The position numbers were made by a program, and so were the translations under genes. The notes below the pieces were generated by a model that was not told where the DNA came from, made no database searches, and saw only the letters and a list, made by a program, of their open reading frames with translations. DNA of 33,595 nt from Diplocarpon mali. Lineage: Eukaryota; Ascomycota; Leotiomycetes; Helotiales; Drepanopezizaceae. This document shows, one piece after another, positions 10,601 through 21,247 of this stretch. Each line of letters starts with the position of its first letter. Position 1 is the first letter of the stretch. The stretch covers positions 1-33,595 of the forward strand of contig JAENRP010000426.1 of the NCBI GenBank assembly GCA_024741835.1. The letters run 5' to 3'.

Positions 10601-12793
10601 CTTCCATTTTAAGGTTAAGACCTTATATAGGCCCTTCAATTTCTCTAGCCTTAGATGCGCGAATCTTCTATATATTAGCTAATACCTTAATAGGCTTTTA
10701 GCTTTTGATAGCTTTAGTAGCCTATTGTTAGTCGATACTTTATTATTAGCGGCTAAAAAGGACTAGTAATAGTAGTTTAAGGTTTTTCCGTTTTCCAATT
10801 GCAAGCTTGGCTTAAGAGTCGTTTTTAATAAAACCGCAAGATCTACTTGCAGTCCTAGCTTAAGAGTCGATTTCCTAGAAATAGCAAGATCCACTTGCGG
10901 TCCTAGCTTAAGAGTCGTCTTTAATAAATTTACGAATTTCACTTATAGTCCTAGCCTAAGAGTCATTTCCGCGAATTTCACTTACGATCCTAGCCTAAGA
11001 GTCGTTATTAGCGAATTTGCAAAATCCATTCGCAGTCCTAGCCTAAGAGTTATTTCTATTAAATTCACTTATGATCCTAGCTTAAGAGTCATCTTTAAGA
11101 ATACTTTATAATCTACCTATAGTCTTAGCTTAAGAGTCATTTTCGCAAATTTTACTTGCAATCCTAGCTTAAAAGTCCATTTATTCTCCTTATCCTTACT
11201 TAATTATATTAAGGCAAAGAGTGCACTTTCCTTAAAGGAATTCACTTATAGGTCTGGCTTAAGAGTCAATTTCTATAATATTACCTTTAAGATAATATAA
11301 AGTCTATCTTTAATTTTAACTTTAAAGATCACTTTATAATTATTATTTATAAATTATATAAATTAATTATTAAAAACTCCTATATAATTCAACTCTATAT
11401 AAATCTTATAGCTAGATAAGAGATTGATACTTAAGCTAGGCATAAGGAAAACATTTTATAAAAGGAAAGAAACGCTAGCGATATTCATTTCTACTATACC
11501 TATTAAGTCTATATATAACCTTCTACTACTAACCTTAATAGAGCGCCTTTTTATTTTAATAAGCGGGCCTTTAAATAGGTAGGGTTTATCAATTATATAT
11601 ATTATATAACTAGTATTACTATACTAGTTGGATTTAAGGATCTTATAAAGATCGGCTTTTAAAATATAGGCATCTTTATTATAATTATTATCTAAATTAT
11701 TAGAAGTAGATTTAGATTTAAATGACCTATTATCATTATTAAAGGTATCTGCTAAAGTTCTGGCTAAATAGCCTTTTCCTTTGCCTTTCCTTAGTAGTTA
11801 TAGCCTTCGGTAGGATAAGGGCAGTTTACTTCTTAACTTCTGCTTTAATTACTTTTTAATATTAAAGCTAGTAATTATATTAATCAATTGCCTTCTAATT
11901 TCATAATTAGTAATATTATAAGTACTATTATAGAAGTAGCATCCCTAATAAGCTCAAGGGCTCGTCCTGCGCTCCTTCCTCTTCTTAGGCTTATTGTTGC
12001 CCTATAATGCAGCATTTGCCAATTCAAAGCGTCCTTCGAGGTCTTACTTAATAGTTCGAAGGAGGTCGATCTTCTTATAGATCTTAAGGTTAGGTTAAAT
12101 AAGAAGAGATTATTTTATAATAGCGAACTTAGGAAGGAGGCTATTAAGTAGGAAATTAAAAAGCTGAGTTTCCTTAAAAATTATAACTATCTTAGGATCT
12201 ACGGCTTTTACTCTCCTTCTCGCTTTACGCAGTATGGATTAAGTAGAGTCTATATTTATATTTATATCCTTACTATCTTTGTCTTTTCTATATTAAAATA
12301 AAGTAATTTACTATAATAGATACTAGGTATTAAGGGCAATTGTTTAAGAGTATTTTACCTTTAATATATCCTATCTTATCTTTGCATTATTATAAACTTA
12401 AATAAAATCTCAGTCTTTATTACTTAAACCTCTATTAATCTTAAGCTTACATTTGGCTAAGGCTAGCCTATACTCCTTCTCCTTTTCTATATTTAAAATC
12501 TACCTTTAGGATTCTTAATTATTATCTACTAAAGCTCTTAGGCTAAGCTTATTTAATATATCTGGCAAATCCTTAGCAGTTGTATTAGCTATTAAAGTAG
12601 AAGTAGACAAATTAGTAGAAGGAGTATAAGGGGCTATTCTCGCGTATTTAATAAGTGTCTTTTAAATCGCTATTTCAATGCCTTTGCTCTTAAAGTAAAG
12701 CTCTAAATCGTCGAACTATTATTACTAGTTCTTCTAAAAGAGTTAGAGGTCTTTAGGCTTAGTGTTTCAATCAGAATCGGATGCTATTACCAT
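7700..12793 (-). pseudogene. gag-pol: Cop-2a gag-pol polyprotein, one frame, RIP stops
   Basis: ATG at 12793-12791 and TAG at 7702-7700 are in one frame (1698 codons including the stop). Reading downwards: Gag (12793 to about 11850) beginning MVIASDSD, with a degraded knuckle near 11950; a protease-like segment (about 11650-11400, NVFLMPKLKYQSL); a ten-unit repeat array (11268-10801); a GAG-pre-integrase finger with RRFAHLRLEKLKGLYKV and CRICK (about 10680-10550); integrase core and C-terminal part (about 10500-9870; segment AYLRNRIGNKLIVN); a linker; RT with KARLIARGFSQ and NIKNAFT (about 9110-8980) and catalytic box YINN for YVDD (8701-8690); and RNase H with STEAEY, NPYLYKRSKYIN and DRIVVDGFTK (about 8160-7720). 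This is a clear Ty1/copia polyprotein. It is inactive, with TAA and TAG at Gln and Trp codons. Confidence 0.9.
10801..11268 (-). repeat. Ten-unit palindromic motif array in Cop-2a
   Basis: Units start (on the + strand) at about 10801, 10845, 10893, 10941, 10980, 11028, 11067, 11115, 11154 and 11244. From the second on, spacings are 48, 48, 39, 48, 39, 48, 39 and 90 bp, all multiples of three. Each unit is ACTTGC(A/G)GTCCTAGC followed by TTAAGAGTC, the same motif as in Cop-1. In the coding (minus) sense it gives peptides like TLKLGLQVDLA, matching TPRPGPRVNSD of Cop-1. It lies between protease and integrase finger, a different place from either Cop-1 site. Confidence 0.88.
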
Positions 12794-13182
12794 TTCGAAT
12801 AAAATTGCATTTAAAATCAAATAAATTAAATAGTTAAGGGCACTCCTCTTATCGAAAAGTTGAAATGATTAAATAGCAGGTATTATAAAAGTATTAAATA
12901 GGGAGGAAGTCCTCTTATCGAAAAGGGTTTTTAGGCTATAACACAAGGAATTATACCTCTTATGAAATATAATAAAGCAAGGAATCATACCTCTTGCAGT
13001 ACTAAAGGGGTTATAGAACAAGGAATCATACCTCTTATAATACAGATTGGCTAAATAAGGAATCATACCTCCTATTTGCCGATTGCTCGCCTCTTACTAT
13101 AAGTCTCATTCAACTTCCTACTAATAGTTATAGCGCAAGTGCTTTCTAAAGGAAGTTAATAATCTATTATCAATCTATTTAA
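12794..13182 (-). other. Cop-2a leader with hairpin-like tandem repeats
   Basis: No gene. At least four units of about 37-41 bp lie between 12942 and 13078, each with a core like AAGGAATCATACCTCTT; a more divergent one is at 12903. The best (12977-12997) begins GCAAGG and ends CCTCTTGC, so it can fold on itself. Cop-2b has the same array at 33171-33360. A run of hairpins between primer site and gag could act in RNA packaging or translation start; this is inference. Confidence 0.65.
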
Positions 13183-13193
13183 GGCTTATAACC
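13183..13193 (-). promoter_or_regulatory. Cop-2a primer-binding site (initiator tRNA-Met half)
   Basis: On the minus strand GGTTATAAGCC begins directly inside the 5' LTR, the same anticodon-stem complement as in Cop-1. In Cop-2b the match is one base longer (GGTTATAAGCCC, 33466-33477). Confidence 0.75.
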
Positions 13194-13388
13194 TATTAAG
13201 CTTAAATAAGTCGGCGCAGTAGGTAATAGAAACTTCTAGAGGTCGATAGTCGATATATTAGTAAGAGTTAAGGAAGGAAGGTTACCCCTTTCTTCCCTAT
13301 AGCTATATACGTATCAACATCCTACTGACTAAGCAGTAGGGTCATATGACAATACATCAGAGTAATGGCTATATCACCCATCTCAACA
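13194..13388 (-). repeat. Cop-2a 5' LTR (195 bp)
   Basis: In minus sense it begins TGTTGAGATGGG and ends at 13194 next to the primer site. It keeps more G and C than the 7203-7397 copy (cacccatctcaaca against acctatctcaata), so RIP hit the two LTRs unequally. The CCTACTG / CAGTAGG hairpin is at 13321-13340. Confidence 0.93.
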
Positions 13389-16148
13389 TAATCTACTATT
13401 ACTAATATATAGATTAAGGAAATAAAATCAAAGAAGATGCGAATCTGCGCTCCTTGCGAGAAAGGCAAACCTCTTTAATATATTAATAAACGCTTAGCTT
13501 GCCCTCGACTTATAAAGGCACTTAATAAGCTATACGTCGATATAGTTTATTTAAAGCCAATTGGCCTTAACAGCTATAAATACGCCTCTATCTTCACTTG
13601 CTTAGCTATAATAGCTAGATAGGGATAGACTTATATAAACAAATCTAATGCCTTTAAAGTAAATAAGAAAATAATTAGCCTTTTATAAACTTAGTATAAT
13701 TGTATAATCAAGCAGTAGAGAATTAATAGAGGCAAGGAGTACTCTCTTATATAAATGCGAATACTTATAAAAAACCTTAGTATAATTTTAAAAGAATCTA
13801 CTTTATATACACTAGAATAAGATAGCAGATCGGAAAGATTAATTCGTATACTAATGGAAAAGTTGCAAATAGCTATAATTGATTAAAATATCCCTTCCTT
13901 TCTCTAGCCTTACCTCCTTCTTTTAATAATATATATCACTAATCTTACTACCTTTGATATTCTAAGTGGTAAGACTTTATATAAGGTCTTTTAGGATAAT
14001 ATTAAGCTTAATAAGCCTTATACTCCTTTAATTAAGCATCTTTAAGTACTAGGCTATTACGTCTATATGCTAATCGAGAAAGAAAAGCGAACTTAAAGTA
14101 ATAAACTCGCTTTAAAAGCAAAGGTAGGTACTCTTATCGGATTTAATAGTAGAAGTATTTATTAGATTTATATACTATTGCGAATAGGAGAGAAGATTAT
14201 TCGATCTTCTTATATTCGATTCGATAAAGATAGCTTAATTATAGAGCTGCAATTAAGGGGTGATTTTACTCTTAAGCTAGGACCGCGAGTCAATTCTGAC
14301 TCTTATAATGATTTCACTCCTAGGCCGGGACCGCGAGTCAATTCTGATTTAAGAGAAGCTAAGCTTCTAACTCCAACTTTAAGAAAGAGAGGAAGACCTC
14401 TTAGCTTAAAGAATAAGGCTTACCCTTAGCCTTCCGAGAAAAGAGCTACTCGCTTAACTTATACTCTTAGATTTAAAGCTAATAACTCTAATGATAAGGA
14501 AGCCTATTTAGGCGCCTTTTATATGGCCTTACTCGACTCTTTATACTTAAATAACCTGAAAATAGTCGAATAAGCCCTCTCTTACGCTAATGCTAATAAA
14601 TGGCGATCTGCGATTAACTTTAAGTATAATTCCCTTACTTATAAGAATATATAAGTAGTAATAAAACACTTAAAACTCTTTAAAGATAATAGAATACTTA
14701 GATTAAAACTTATCTTTAAAATAAAAAGAAACTAAAACAGGGAAATCTCTTAATAGAAGGTTAGATTCGTTATATAAGGCTATATATAATAATAAGGTCG
14801 AGATTACAACTAAACCTTTGCTAGCGTTTGCAAATCTACTATTTAAAAGATTGCAATTGCGCTTATAGCTCTTTACAACTTTAAGCTAGATTAGTTTGAT
14901 ATTAAGATAGCTTTCCTTAACTTAAAAGCTGACTTTGATATTTATATCAAATTACCTCTTAGATATACTTAAGATAAGGTCGTTCTTTTATCTTAAGACT
15001 ACTATCTTAAGCTTCTTAAGGCCTTATATAGCTTAAAGTAATCTTTATAACTATAGTAAGAAAAGCTACGGTTTAAGCTATAAAAGCTCGATTTTCAACC
15101 TCTTGATATTAATAATTATATATATATCAACCGCGCCTTTCGGATTCTTATTATTACTTATATTAACGACTTCCTTATAGTAGTAAAGAAGGGTGATATA
15201 TATAATAAGTTTAAAAGAGATCTTCGCAACCTCTTTAAGATTATAGGTAGCGAATTGGCTAACTACTTCTTAAGAGTATGTATAGTTAAAGATCGATAAA
15301 ATAGAACGATCTCGCTTTATTAAGACGCTTACGTTAATAAGGTTCTTAAACGTTTTTATATAATTAATTATAAGAGCGTACTAACGCCTTTTGCTAATGG
15401 CTATAAAGTTTATATAGTCAAATTTAAAGGCTAAGCTATTCTATAGGAAGTGAAGCTGTACTAGGAGATCTGCGGTTTATTATAGTACTTTGCGTACTAT
15501 ATGCGTTAGGATATACTATACTATTGCTCTATTCTTAGTAAATTCCTTACTAACCCTTTGCTATAATATATAGTAGCTTTAAAATGAGTTTTATAATACT
15601 TGCAAGGAATGCGATTCTATTATACTACCTTTAGAAGTAAAACAACTGACCTAAAGCTTTAGAAATTGCACAGCTACTATAATTCTAATTAAGCAGGTAA
15701 TAGAGGAAGTAGAGCCTCCTATTTTAAGGCCGTCTTCTTCTTTAATAATAGTATAATTACCGCCTCCTTTAAGCGATAGACTATTATCGCTCTTTCATCT
15801 ATAGAAGTAAAGTACGTTGCTATATGCAAATTCGTATAAGAAGCCTTTTAAATACGCTAGGTACTTAAGGAAATGGGCTATATTAGTAATAACGCTACTA
15901 AAGTTAAGATGATCTGCAATAACTAAGGAGCCCTTTATCTTATTAAAAATCCTGAATATTATTAGAGAATAAAGCATATTAATATTAAGTTCTATTATAT
16001 TCAGTAAGAGCTTCGGAAAGGCCATTTGGACCTTTAGTATATAAATACTAAAGATAATGCCGCCGATGGACTTACTAAGAGCTTAAACAGCTTTAACTAC
16101 GCCGCCTTTATCAAATTGTTAAATATGAAGGTTCTGCACCTCAATTAA
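13389..16148 (+). pseudogene. Cop-1a piece 3: integrase, RT and RNase H of the outer copy
   Basis: It continues the outer polyprotein after the Cop-2a insertion, starting taatctactattac as in Cop-1b 2926 onward. It carries the integrase finger CAPCEKG segment (near 13450), integrase core, linker with two palindromic units, RT (about 14650-15290) and RNase H (about 15640-16120), ending with TAA at 16146-16148 as in Cop-1b. The RT box reads YIND at about 15160, keeping one of the two catalytic aspartates that Cop-1b has lost. An open stretch of 83 codons (14178-14429) spans the linker. TAG and TAA stops at Gln and Trp positions occur throughout. Loss by point mutation is clear. Confidence 0.88.
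14260..14345 (+). repeat. Palindromic motif, 2 units in Cop-1a linker
   Basis: Units at 14268 and 14316, 48 bp apart. The second has arms ACTCCTAGGCC and CCGCGAGTC with only GGGA between, near the presumed ancestral form, and encodes FTPRPGPRVNSD. Confidence 0.87.
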
Positions 16149-16426
16149 AGGGTAATTTTTTTTTTTTACACCTCTATTATAAGGTGATTTTTTTTTTATA
16201 CTTCTATTAAGGGGTGATTTTTTTTTACTCCTAGGCCGGGCCTACGAGTTGATTTTGACTTACTAAGAGGTGGATTTCCTACTCTAGAGTAGAACGCGCT
16301 AGCGAACTCTACTCTATTTCCTATATCTGCAGGTTGATTTTTTATACGAAACTGTAGATTATAATAAAAATTATAATATTATATATATTGCTAGCGAGTA
16401 CCTTTAAAGGTCTCCTTAAAGGGGTG
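16149..16426 (+). other. Cop-1a 3' tail and polypurine tract
   Basis: Noncoding. Three T-run units, one palindromic motif (16227-16253), then a variable part including tctagagtagaacgcgctagcgaactctactctatt, where GAGTAGA and TCTACTC form an inverted repeat that is fuller here than in Cop-1b (near 5806). Ends with the purine tract AAAGGGGTG at 16418-16426. Confidence 0.7.
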
Positions 16427-16659
16427 TATTGCAGGTATGCCTATTATATGTTTGTCATATAATCTATTATATGATATATTATACATATGATATGTTATAT
16501 GACCTGCTATATGACTTAGTGGCAGCACTTATTAAATAGCTTGTAGTTAAAGAGCTCTTATAAATCAAGATACTTAATATCGTCGTTTGCACCTCATACT
16601 TCTTCGTGCCCTCTTCTAGTTTACTATCAAGTTCACTATCAGAGAACCTCCTTGCTATA
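16427..16659 (+). repeat. Cop-1a 3' LTR (233 bp)
   Basis: Matches the other Cop-1 LTRs except for a 7-bp loss between short direct repeats (aagacataagacac shortened to aagatac, near 16568). It marks the true right end of the outermost element. The bases after it, ATAGG (16660-16664), should be its target duplication; the partner lies left of the window. Confidence 0.9.
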
Positions 16660-17810
16660 ATAGGTATTTAAAACGGATATCTATTAAAGGTCATTAGGGC
16701 AAGAGGATATTAGAAGGCACTTACTAAGATATACTTTGCCTACTGCGCAATGCAGTAGTTATACTTTTTAAAAGTAAGAGTATTAAATGCGTATATATAG
16801 CTAGTATTATTCTTACTAGCCTCCTTTCTTAATATTATACGCGCATAATGTACGCATAGCACTTAAAAGGCCTTAGGCAAGTCCTTAGGATTGCATTTGA
16901 GCACTATCTAAGTTAGCGATATATATATTAAAGGAGGTCGGCTAATAATCGGAGCACTTACTAATAATAATAATAGTATTAATAGGATAAGATGAGATCT
17001 ACTATAGGGTTAATCAACTTAGAAGTAAGAGGGGGAATCGACCTATTTATAAGAAGTGGGAGTTGGAGTTAAGAGATTAAAGGAGGAGGGAAGCTCGATA
17101 TATATGCCTTTTCAAAGGCCTCTCTTTTCCCTTCTATAGATTATTATAATTTATAGCTATAGTGGATTATAACTCTAGATGACTCTTTAATAAAGAGTCT
17201 CAAACTTACTAAAACGCAACCAGACTATAATCGCACTACTATAAGGCTTAAATAAAGACTTTAGATTGCTTCTATCACTTGGATACCTTTCCTTTCCCTC
17301 TTTACTATTTGCCTTTATCTTTGCTATTCTACTTCTTATATACTATCCTTATTACCTATTATACCTGCCTTTGCTATTAAGCTATTTGTCTTTACTATTT
17401 TATTCTTTATTGCCATTTGATTATTTGCTACCGATCTACCTCCTTTATGCACCTGTTTTACGTACTTCCTTATATAAGTTGAAAAGGTCTTTTTAAAAGA
17501 AAGTACTACTGGTATTAGTATGCAGATTCCTATATAGGAGGTAAGCTGCCCTTGTTCCTAGGGTCATTCCATATAGCTATACTATATGTGATATAAGGGG
17601 TTTTATATGTATTTCAGACGGCTATTTAGCCGGAGGACCTTAAAAGGATATTTATATACAGCTAAGAGGGACTATAGGAGGGAGGATATTCATAGGTATA
17701 AAGGTACTATCTCAATTATATAGAGATAGACAGATATTATAATAGATTCTTTTTAATAATAAGTACTTAACTATATTTACGTAAATATCAATTACCGGTA
17801 TAGAACCTAT
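16660..17810. other. Single-copy stretch between Cop-1a and Cop-2b, origin unknown
   Basis: It is not repeated elsewhere in the window. No conserved protein can be read on either strand. Features seen: CTGCGCAATGCAG (about 16752), a palindrome-like site; a perfect 8-bp inverted repeat GACTCTTT / AAAGAGTC (17181-17199) around AATAAAG; a pyrimidine-rich + strand from about 17260 to 17480 holding an open frame of 76 Leu/Tyr-rich codons that I take as chance; a GGCTATTTAGCC hairpin (about 17620). The AATAAA-containing part followed by a C/T-rich stretch resembles the end of an LTR plus leader of another, older retroelement, but I cannot show a partner LTR. Confidence 0.4.
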
Positions 17811-19485
17811 AATAGCCTATCGTCAGTCGATACTTTATTATTAGCGGCTAGAAAGGACTAGTAATAGCAGTTTAAGGTTTTGCCATTTTCCAATTGCAAG
17901 CCTAGCTTAGGAGTTGTTTTTAATAAAACCGCAAGATCTACTTGCAGTCCTAGCTTAAGAGTCGATTTCCTAGAAATAGCAAGATCTACTTGCAGTCCTA
18001 GCTTAAGAGTCATTTCTAATAAATCTGCGAAGTTCACTCGCAGTCTTAGCTTAAGAGTTATTTCTATAAATTTCATTTGTAATCCTAGCTTAAGAGTTAT
18101 TATTAGCGAATTTGCAAAATCTACTTATAGTCTTAGCTTAAGAGTTATTTCTATTAAATTCACTTATAATCCTAGCTTAAGAGTCATCTTTAAGGATATA
18201 TTATATTCTACTTATAGTCTTAGCTTAAGAGTCATTTTTGCAAATTTCACTTGCGATCCTAGCTTAAGAGTCTATCTATTCTCCTTATCCTCGCTTAATT
18301 GTATTAGGGCAAAGAGTGCACTTTCCTTAAAGGAATCTACTTATAGGTCTGGCTTAAGAGTTAATTTCTATAATATCACCTTTAAGATAATATAAAGTCT
18401 ATCTTTAATTTTAGCTTTAAAGATTACTTTATAGTTATTATTTATAAACTATATAAATTGATTATTAAAAACTCTTATATAATTCAACTTTATATAGATC
18501 TTATAGCTAAATAAAAGATTAATACTTAAGCTAAGTATAAAGAGAACATTTTACAAAAGGAAAGAAACGCTAGTAATATTTATCTTTACTATACCTATTG
18601 AGTCTATATATAACCTTTTATTACTAACCTTAATAGAGCGCCTTTTTATTTTAATAAGCAGGCCTTTAAATAGGTAGGATTTATTAATTATATATACTAT
18701 ATAATTAGTATTATTATACTAATCGGATTCAAGGATCTTATAAAGATCGGCTTTTAAAATATAAGTATCTTTATTATAATTATTATTTAAATTATTAAAA
18801 GTGGATTTAGGTTTAGATAACCTATTATTATTATTAAAGGTATTTGCTAAAGTTTTGACTAAATAGCCTTTTCCTTTACCTTTCCTTAGTAGTTGCAGCC
18901 TTTAGTAGGATAAGGGCAGTTTGCTTCTTGACTTTTGCTTCGATTGCTTTTTAATATTAAAGCTAGCGACTATATTAATCAGTTGCCTTTTAACTTTATA
19001 ATTAGTAATATTATAAGTACTATTATAAAAGTAGCATCCTTGATAAGCTTAAGGGCTCGTCCTACGCTCCTTCCTCTTCTCGGGCTTATTATTGCCTTAT
19101 AACGCGGCATTTGCTAATTTAGAATATCCTTTAAGGTCTTGCTTAATAGTTCGAAGGAGGTCGATCTTCTTATAGATCTTAAAGTTGGGTTAAATAAGAA
19201 GAGATTGTTTTATAATAGCGAACTTAAGAGGAAGGCTATTAAGTAGGAAATTAAAAAGCTAAGTTTCCTTAAAAGTTATAGCTATCCTAAGATCTGCGGC
19301 TCTTACTCTCCTTTTCACTTTATATAGTATAAACTAAGTAAAGTTTATATTTATATCTATATTCTTGCTATCTTTATCTTTTCTATATTAAAATAAAGTG
19401 ATCTACTATAGTAGATACTAGGTATTAAGGGTAATTATCTAAGAGTATTTTACCTTTAAAGTATCCTATCTTATCTTTGCATTAT
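17811..19485 (-). pseudogene. Cop-2b piece 1: truncated gag-protease-integrase finger region
   Basis: Same as 10716 to about 12398 of Cop-2a. The element is cut at 17811, inside the start of the integrase region (agtagcctat in Cop-2a); everything downstream in its own sense (integrase core, RT, RNase H, 3' LTR) is missing. In order down the minus strand it holds the second part of Gag, the knuckle area (near 19030-19080), protease-like segment and the ten-unit motif array. It ends at 19481-19485 with ATTAT, the duplication made by Cop-1c. RIP stops are present in the minus frame. Confidence 0.87.
17891..18365 (-). repeat. Ten-unit palindromic motif array in Cop-2b
   Basis: Units start near 17893, 17940, 17988, 18036, 18075, 18123, 18162, 18210, 18249 and 18339; from 17940 on the spacings are exactly those of Cop-2a (48, 48, 39, 48, 39, 48, 39, 90). 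The array is therefore older than the split of the two copies. Because all periods are multiples of three, a frame is open on both strands: 72 codons in the sense (minus) and 171 codons antisense. Confidence 0.88.
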
Positions 19486-19725
19486 TATTGCAGGAATGCC
19501 TGTCACATATTTGTCATATGATCTATCATATGACATATCATACATATAATATGTCATATGACTTGCCACATAACTTAGTAGCAGCCCTTATTAAATAGCT
19601 TATAGTTAAAGAGCTCTTATAAATCAAGACATAAGACACCCAACATTGTCGTTTGCACCTCATACTTCTTTATACCCTCTTCTAGTTTACTATTAAGTTT
19701 ACTATTAAAGAACCTTATTGCTATA
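19486..19725 (+). repeat. Cop-1c 5' LTR (240 bp)
   Basis: TATTGCAGGAATGCC start and CTATA end, directly before the primer site. CATATG palindromes are better preserved (tatcatatgacatatcat) than in Cop-1b. Confidence 0.95.
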
Positions 19726-19739
19726 GGTTATAAGCCCCG
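19726..19739 (+). promoter_or_regulatory. Cop-1c primer-binding site
   Basis: GGTTATAAGCCCCG; complementary to the initiator tRNA-Met anticodon stem and loop, with CCCCG where Cop-1b has CCCTG. The C-to-T difference suggests the Cop-1c form is closer to the ancestor. Confidence 0.8.
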
Positions 19740-19928
19740 CATGCTTATAAATAGCATTTAATAAATTCCATCGATTAGAGTCTCCCTTACAAACGAAAAG
19801 GCTAATCGATATTTTTAAGTTTTACTTAACCAACAACGCATAATAGCATCATTTTAATAATAAAAACAGTAGCTACTCCCTTTCTGGAGCGCTATGTAAT
19901 AATCCAAGCTTACGCAAGATTCGTTACT
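19740..19928 (+). other. Cop-1c leader with 9-bp hairpin
   Basis: Perfect arms ATCGATTAG (19770-19778) and CTAATCGAT (19802-19810) with a 23-base loop. No gene. Confidence 0.6.
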
Positions 19929-21170
19929 ATAGCTGAATTATTAGGACTAATAGCTAAGATTACTAGCTTAATTGCTAAAAGTACTCTACTACTTGAATTA
20001 CCTATTTTTAAAAGGACTAATATATAGTACTTTAAACTTGAATTCAATAGTTCATCTCCTCCTCCTCCTCCTTCTCTTCCTTTCGATAACTCTATATATA
20101 AATATATAAATAAGATATTATCATTATCTTCAGCTGCCCTTAGCTTCCTTAAGTCTTAAAAGCTTAAAGGCGCAAAGGACTATAGCTAGTAGAGGAATAA
20201 AGTTTTAAACTTTGCAAAGTCAAACGCCTTGACTATACATTTCTATATAAAAGCTAGAATATATGCTCTACCTAAGGTTGACTTATAGGACCGTTCTATT
20301 ACAAATAAGGAAAGGGATAATTAGGTTAAATAGGAAGCTAAGGAATCTCAGATAAAGCTTGCTATTATACTTAATTGCAAACCAAGCCTACTAGCTTATA
20401 TAAAAGGCGATAAATCTGCTTTAAATATATGAGAAGCTCTTTAAAAATAGTATAAAGGATCTAGAATAGTGCTTGAATATAATGCTATATAAACCTATAT
20501 CACTATTAAATATAACAACTTCAACTTACTTAAAGCTTATATTATCGCCTTTAGGCTTTTAATTACTAAATTGGAAGCTCTTGACTCTGCCCTTCCCTCT
20601 TACTAGCACCCTATCATATTTATTACTAGCTATTCCAATAGATGGCCTATTTAAGTAGATTAATAATACTTTAACCTTCGCTTAGCTATAGCAGCTAGAC
20701 GAAAATCAAAGATCACGCTTAAAGCTCTTATTAAAGATATTACTAACGAAGCTCAAGCCTTATAAAATTCAAAGATGAATAGAACTATCTTATATAATAA
20801 CAAATCGGCTAATAAGCCGCATTCCTTTAATAAGAAGTCAGAAAACAAGAGAGGTTTTAAAGACTTAAAGAAGAGTACCTTTAGGAATACTACTAACTCC
20901 CCTAACTCTTCCTATCCTTATTGCAAGCAACTAAAGCTATACTATAAGGCAGAAGATTGCTTTGCAATTAATAAATCGAAAAGAAAGGCCTAAGAAAAGG
21001 ATTTAAAGAAGAAGTACGTATTTCGTCATCTTAAAGGTAAGGACGATAAGTCCTTACTATTATTACTAAAAGGTAAGAAGCCTTTTAAAAAGATTCAAAA
21101 GGAAGATAAAGAGTCAGATAATAACCTCTTTAAGTATACTATGCTATTACTAACCCTAGGGCCAATTCTC

Positions 21171-21247
21171 ACTCGCAAGCTGGGCCCAGGAGTCAATTTA
21201 TCACTAGGGCCAATTTCCACTCGCGAGCTGGGCCTAGGAGTCAGTTC
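21171..21247 (+). repeat. Palindromic motif, 2 units in Cop-1c gag
   Basis: Units at 21171 and 21219, 48 bp apart (54 in the other two copies), so two codons were lost or gained between units without a frameshift. The second unit, ACTCGCGAGCTGG then GCCTAGGAGTC, is well preserved. Confidence 0.83.

Larger units (their letters stand above)
7203..13388 (-). mobile_element. Cop-2a: full-length copia retrotransposon on the - strand
   Basis: A 6186-bp element with 195-bp LTRs at both ends and duplication TAATC (7198-7202 and 13389-13393). The uninterrupted target is visible at 2921-2935 in Cop-1b (gacctaatctactatt). All coding signals read right to left: leader and gag at the right, RNase H at the left. 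LTR ends are TGTTGAG and CTCAACA-type in the minus sense, partly RIP-changed. It differs from Cop-1 in LTR, leader, Gag and polyprotein, so it is a separate family. It inserted into Cop-1a. Confidence 0.93.

Noticed and set aside
12869..13066. Minus-strand 65-codon frame upstream of Cop-2a gag
   Set aside because: It lies on the tandem repeats of the leader and is not kept in Cop-2b; likely chance.
17266..17496. Leu/Tyr-rich 76-codon frame resembling a membrane protein
   Set aside because: It comes from a pyrimidine-rich strand, where hydrophobic codons are expected. No homologue or motif is recognised.
17880..18395. 171-codon open frame on the + strand with ten repeats of a PSLRV-type peptide, the longest in the window
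   Set aside because: It is antisense to Cop-2b and covers the palindromic array; since all array periods are multiples of three, any frame without a stop in one unit stays open. The Cop-2a copy does not keep it as long.
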